NCBI GenBank assembly: GCA_017992885.1 | Contig: JAGONT010000001.1 | Span: forward strand, 197,344-250,749 | Direction: 5' to 3' | Origin: Alphaproteobacteria bacterium | GTDB lineage: Bacteria > Pseudomonadota > Alphaproteobacteria > UBA9655 | Length of the DNA: 53,406 nt | In this document: piece after piece, positions 52,853 through 53,406 of the stretch | Layout: each line of letters begins with the position of its first letter | Position numbering within the stretch: the stretch's first letter is position 1 | The notes under the pieces: model-generated | Told to the model about the DNA's origin: nothing | What the model saw: only the letters and a program-made list of their open reading frames with translations | The model's database searches: none | Translations under genes and position numbers: made by a program

Positions 52853-53400
52853 TTATTGCTGCACGTCGTCGGATTGCATTAGAGACCATTCATTGGCATT
52901 TCCATCAGTTTCAGGACCATACACATGAATTCCTGGCTGTGATTCACTGTCTACATTACCAAAAATGACTTCTTTTAAAGTTCCTTCAACGGATCGAATT
53001 TTGAAAGAATGAATATCACTCTTGCCACCCACAAAACTCAAAAAGGTTTTTATCGCTGACGGGGAAGAAGAATCAACACGTACGGCTTCAACCCAGGGGG
53101 AAAGATCAAAATCTTTGTCTTCAAAACCCACAGAGGAAGGTAAACCCCCTAATGGGGAATAATCTATACCTGGGATGAATATTCTTACAGATGAACCGTT
53201 CTCACCTGTCCGATGGTTAACAGTTAGCTGATACGCAGGGTACTTCAAATCTTCGTCAGACAATTGGATAGCAACGGCCGAGTGCTTATTCTTAGCACTT
53301 AGAGTTGCAGCGGTGGTTCGATAGGTAAAACGGGGCGCTTCTTCTACAGCAAGGGAAGGCGTTATATCACTGCTTGAAGAAAAAGGTTGCATTGGCTCCG
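52732..53400. repeat. Repeat copy 3: shared C-terminal domain and 3' flank, mosaic
   Basis: Similar to the other two copies, more diverged near the gene's end. Around 53,290-53,335 it follows copy 2 (AGCACTTAGAGTTGCAGCGG), while 52,945-52,965 and 53,340-53,400 follow copy 1. Confidence 0.85.
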
Positions 53401-53406
53401 ATAATG
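52853..53406 (-). CDS. Secreted-protein C-terminal domain, paralog 3, 5' part beyond the window
   Basis: The frame is open to the window end, so this is a partial gene. The visible part is the shared C-terminal domain preceded by a linker like paralog 1 (SEPMQPFSSSSDITPSLAVEEAP). Several substitutions distinguish it (HRTGENG kept; GDSSS is VDSSS; APETDG is GPETDG). Its N-terminal domain is not visible. Confidence 0.8.
   Translation of the reverse strand, partial: LSEPMQPFSSSSDITPSLAVEEAPRFTYRTTAATLSAKNKHSAVAIQLSDEDLKYPAYQLTVNHRTGENGSSVRIFIPGIDYSPLGGLPSSVGFEDKDFDLSPWVEAVRVDSSSPSAIKTFLSFVGGKSDIHSFKIRSVEGTLKEVIFGNVDSESQPGIHVYGPETDGNANEWSLMQSDDVQQ

Noticed and set aside
52618..52968. Plus-strand open frame over the third repeat, with a similar one at 49197-49430
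   Set aside because: Antisense to the shared module and flank. They resemble each other only because the DNA is duplicated.

Overview
The window (about 40 % GC by eye, 53,406 bases) reads as chromosome from a host-associated, low-GC alphaproteobacterium. I would guess Holosporales or Paracaedibacteraceae-like, but no rRNA or other decisive marker is present. Supporting hints are many secreted proteins of unknown family, an OTU-like and TPR protein typical of effectors, short palindromic repeats of the kind seen in intracellular bacteria, and a phage-head module resembling alphaproteobacterial gene transfer agents.

Layout. (1) Positions 1-13,700 are mixed. They hold a large truncated secreted OTU-like/TPR protein on the minus strand, a DUF2975 membrane protein with its Cro-like regulator, a DUF167 protein, a secreted protein with a duplicated domain, a CopA copper ATPase, an outer-membrane MetA-type beta-barrel, a small secreted protein, a decayed MFS transporter, bamD, and a secreted subtilisin-like protease. 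(2) A UmuD-like protein (13,712-14,287) carries an apparent Lys-to-Arg change at the catalytic lysine. (3) Positions 14,369-29,988, all on the minus strand, form a tightly overlapping aryl polyene (APE) pigment operon. It holds starter-unit supply (MIO ammonia-lyase, AMP ligase), two ACPs, an elongation set (KS/CLF pairs, KR, two dehydratases), thioesterase, acyl/glycosyl transferases, and an envelope export set (LolA-like, MMPL, lipoproteins). A divergent Sfp-type phosphopantetheinyl transferase at 30,111 would charge the ACPs. (4) Positions 30,800-37,400 hold cspA with a clear terminator, a receiver-domain protein that carries a signal peptide, exonuclease III, a membrane protein, and a large MFS-PlsC-AMP ligase fusion for lysophospholipid recycling.

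(5) Positions 37,734-49,094 hold a phage-head/GTA-like module: portal, prohead protease, HK97 capsid, head-tail connector, adaptor, DUF3168, unrecognised structural proteins, a SleB-type cell-wall hydrolase and a holin. It lacks a terminase and recognisable tail tube and tape measure genes. It is interrupted by two small secreted proteins on the opposite strand, a DMT transporter and a RelE-type toxin-antitoxin pair. (6) Positions 49,199-53,406 hold three secreted proteins with unlike N-termini. They share a nearly identical C-terminal domain of about 160 residues and the same downstream hairpin-rich flank, and the third copy is a visible mosaic of the other two.

How the parts connect: the APE genes form one translationally coupled pathway, from aromatic starter through polyene elongation to an acylated, exported lipid-like pigment. 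The secreted proteins with unknown or modular domains look like envelope or host-interaction factors. The phage-derived block keeps head and lysis functions, which suggests a domesticated or decaying particle rather than a complete prophage. No tRNA, rRNA, CRISPR array or intact insertion sequence was seen.
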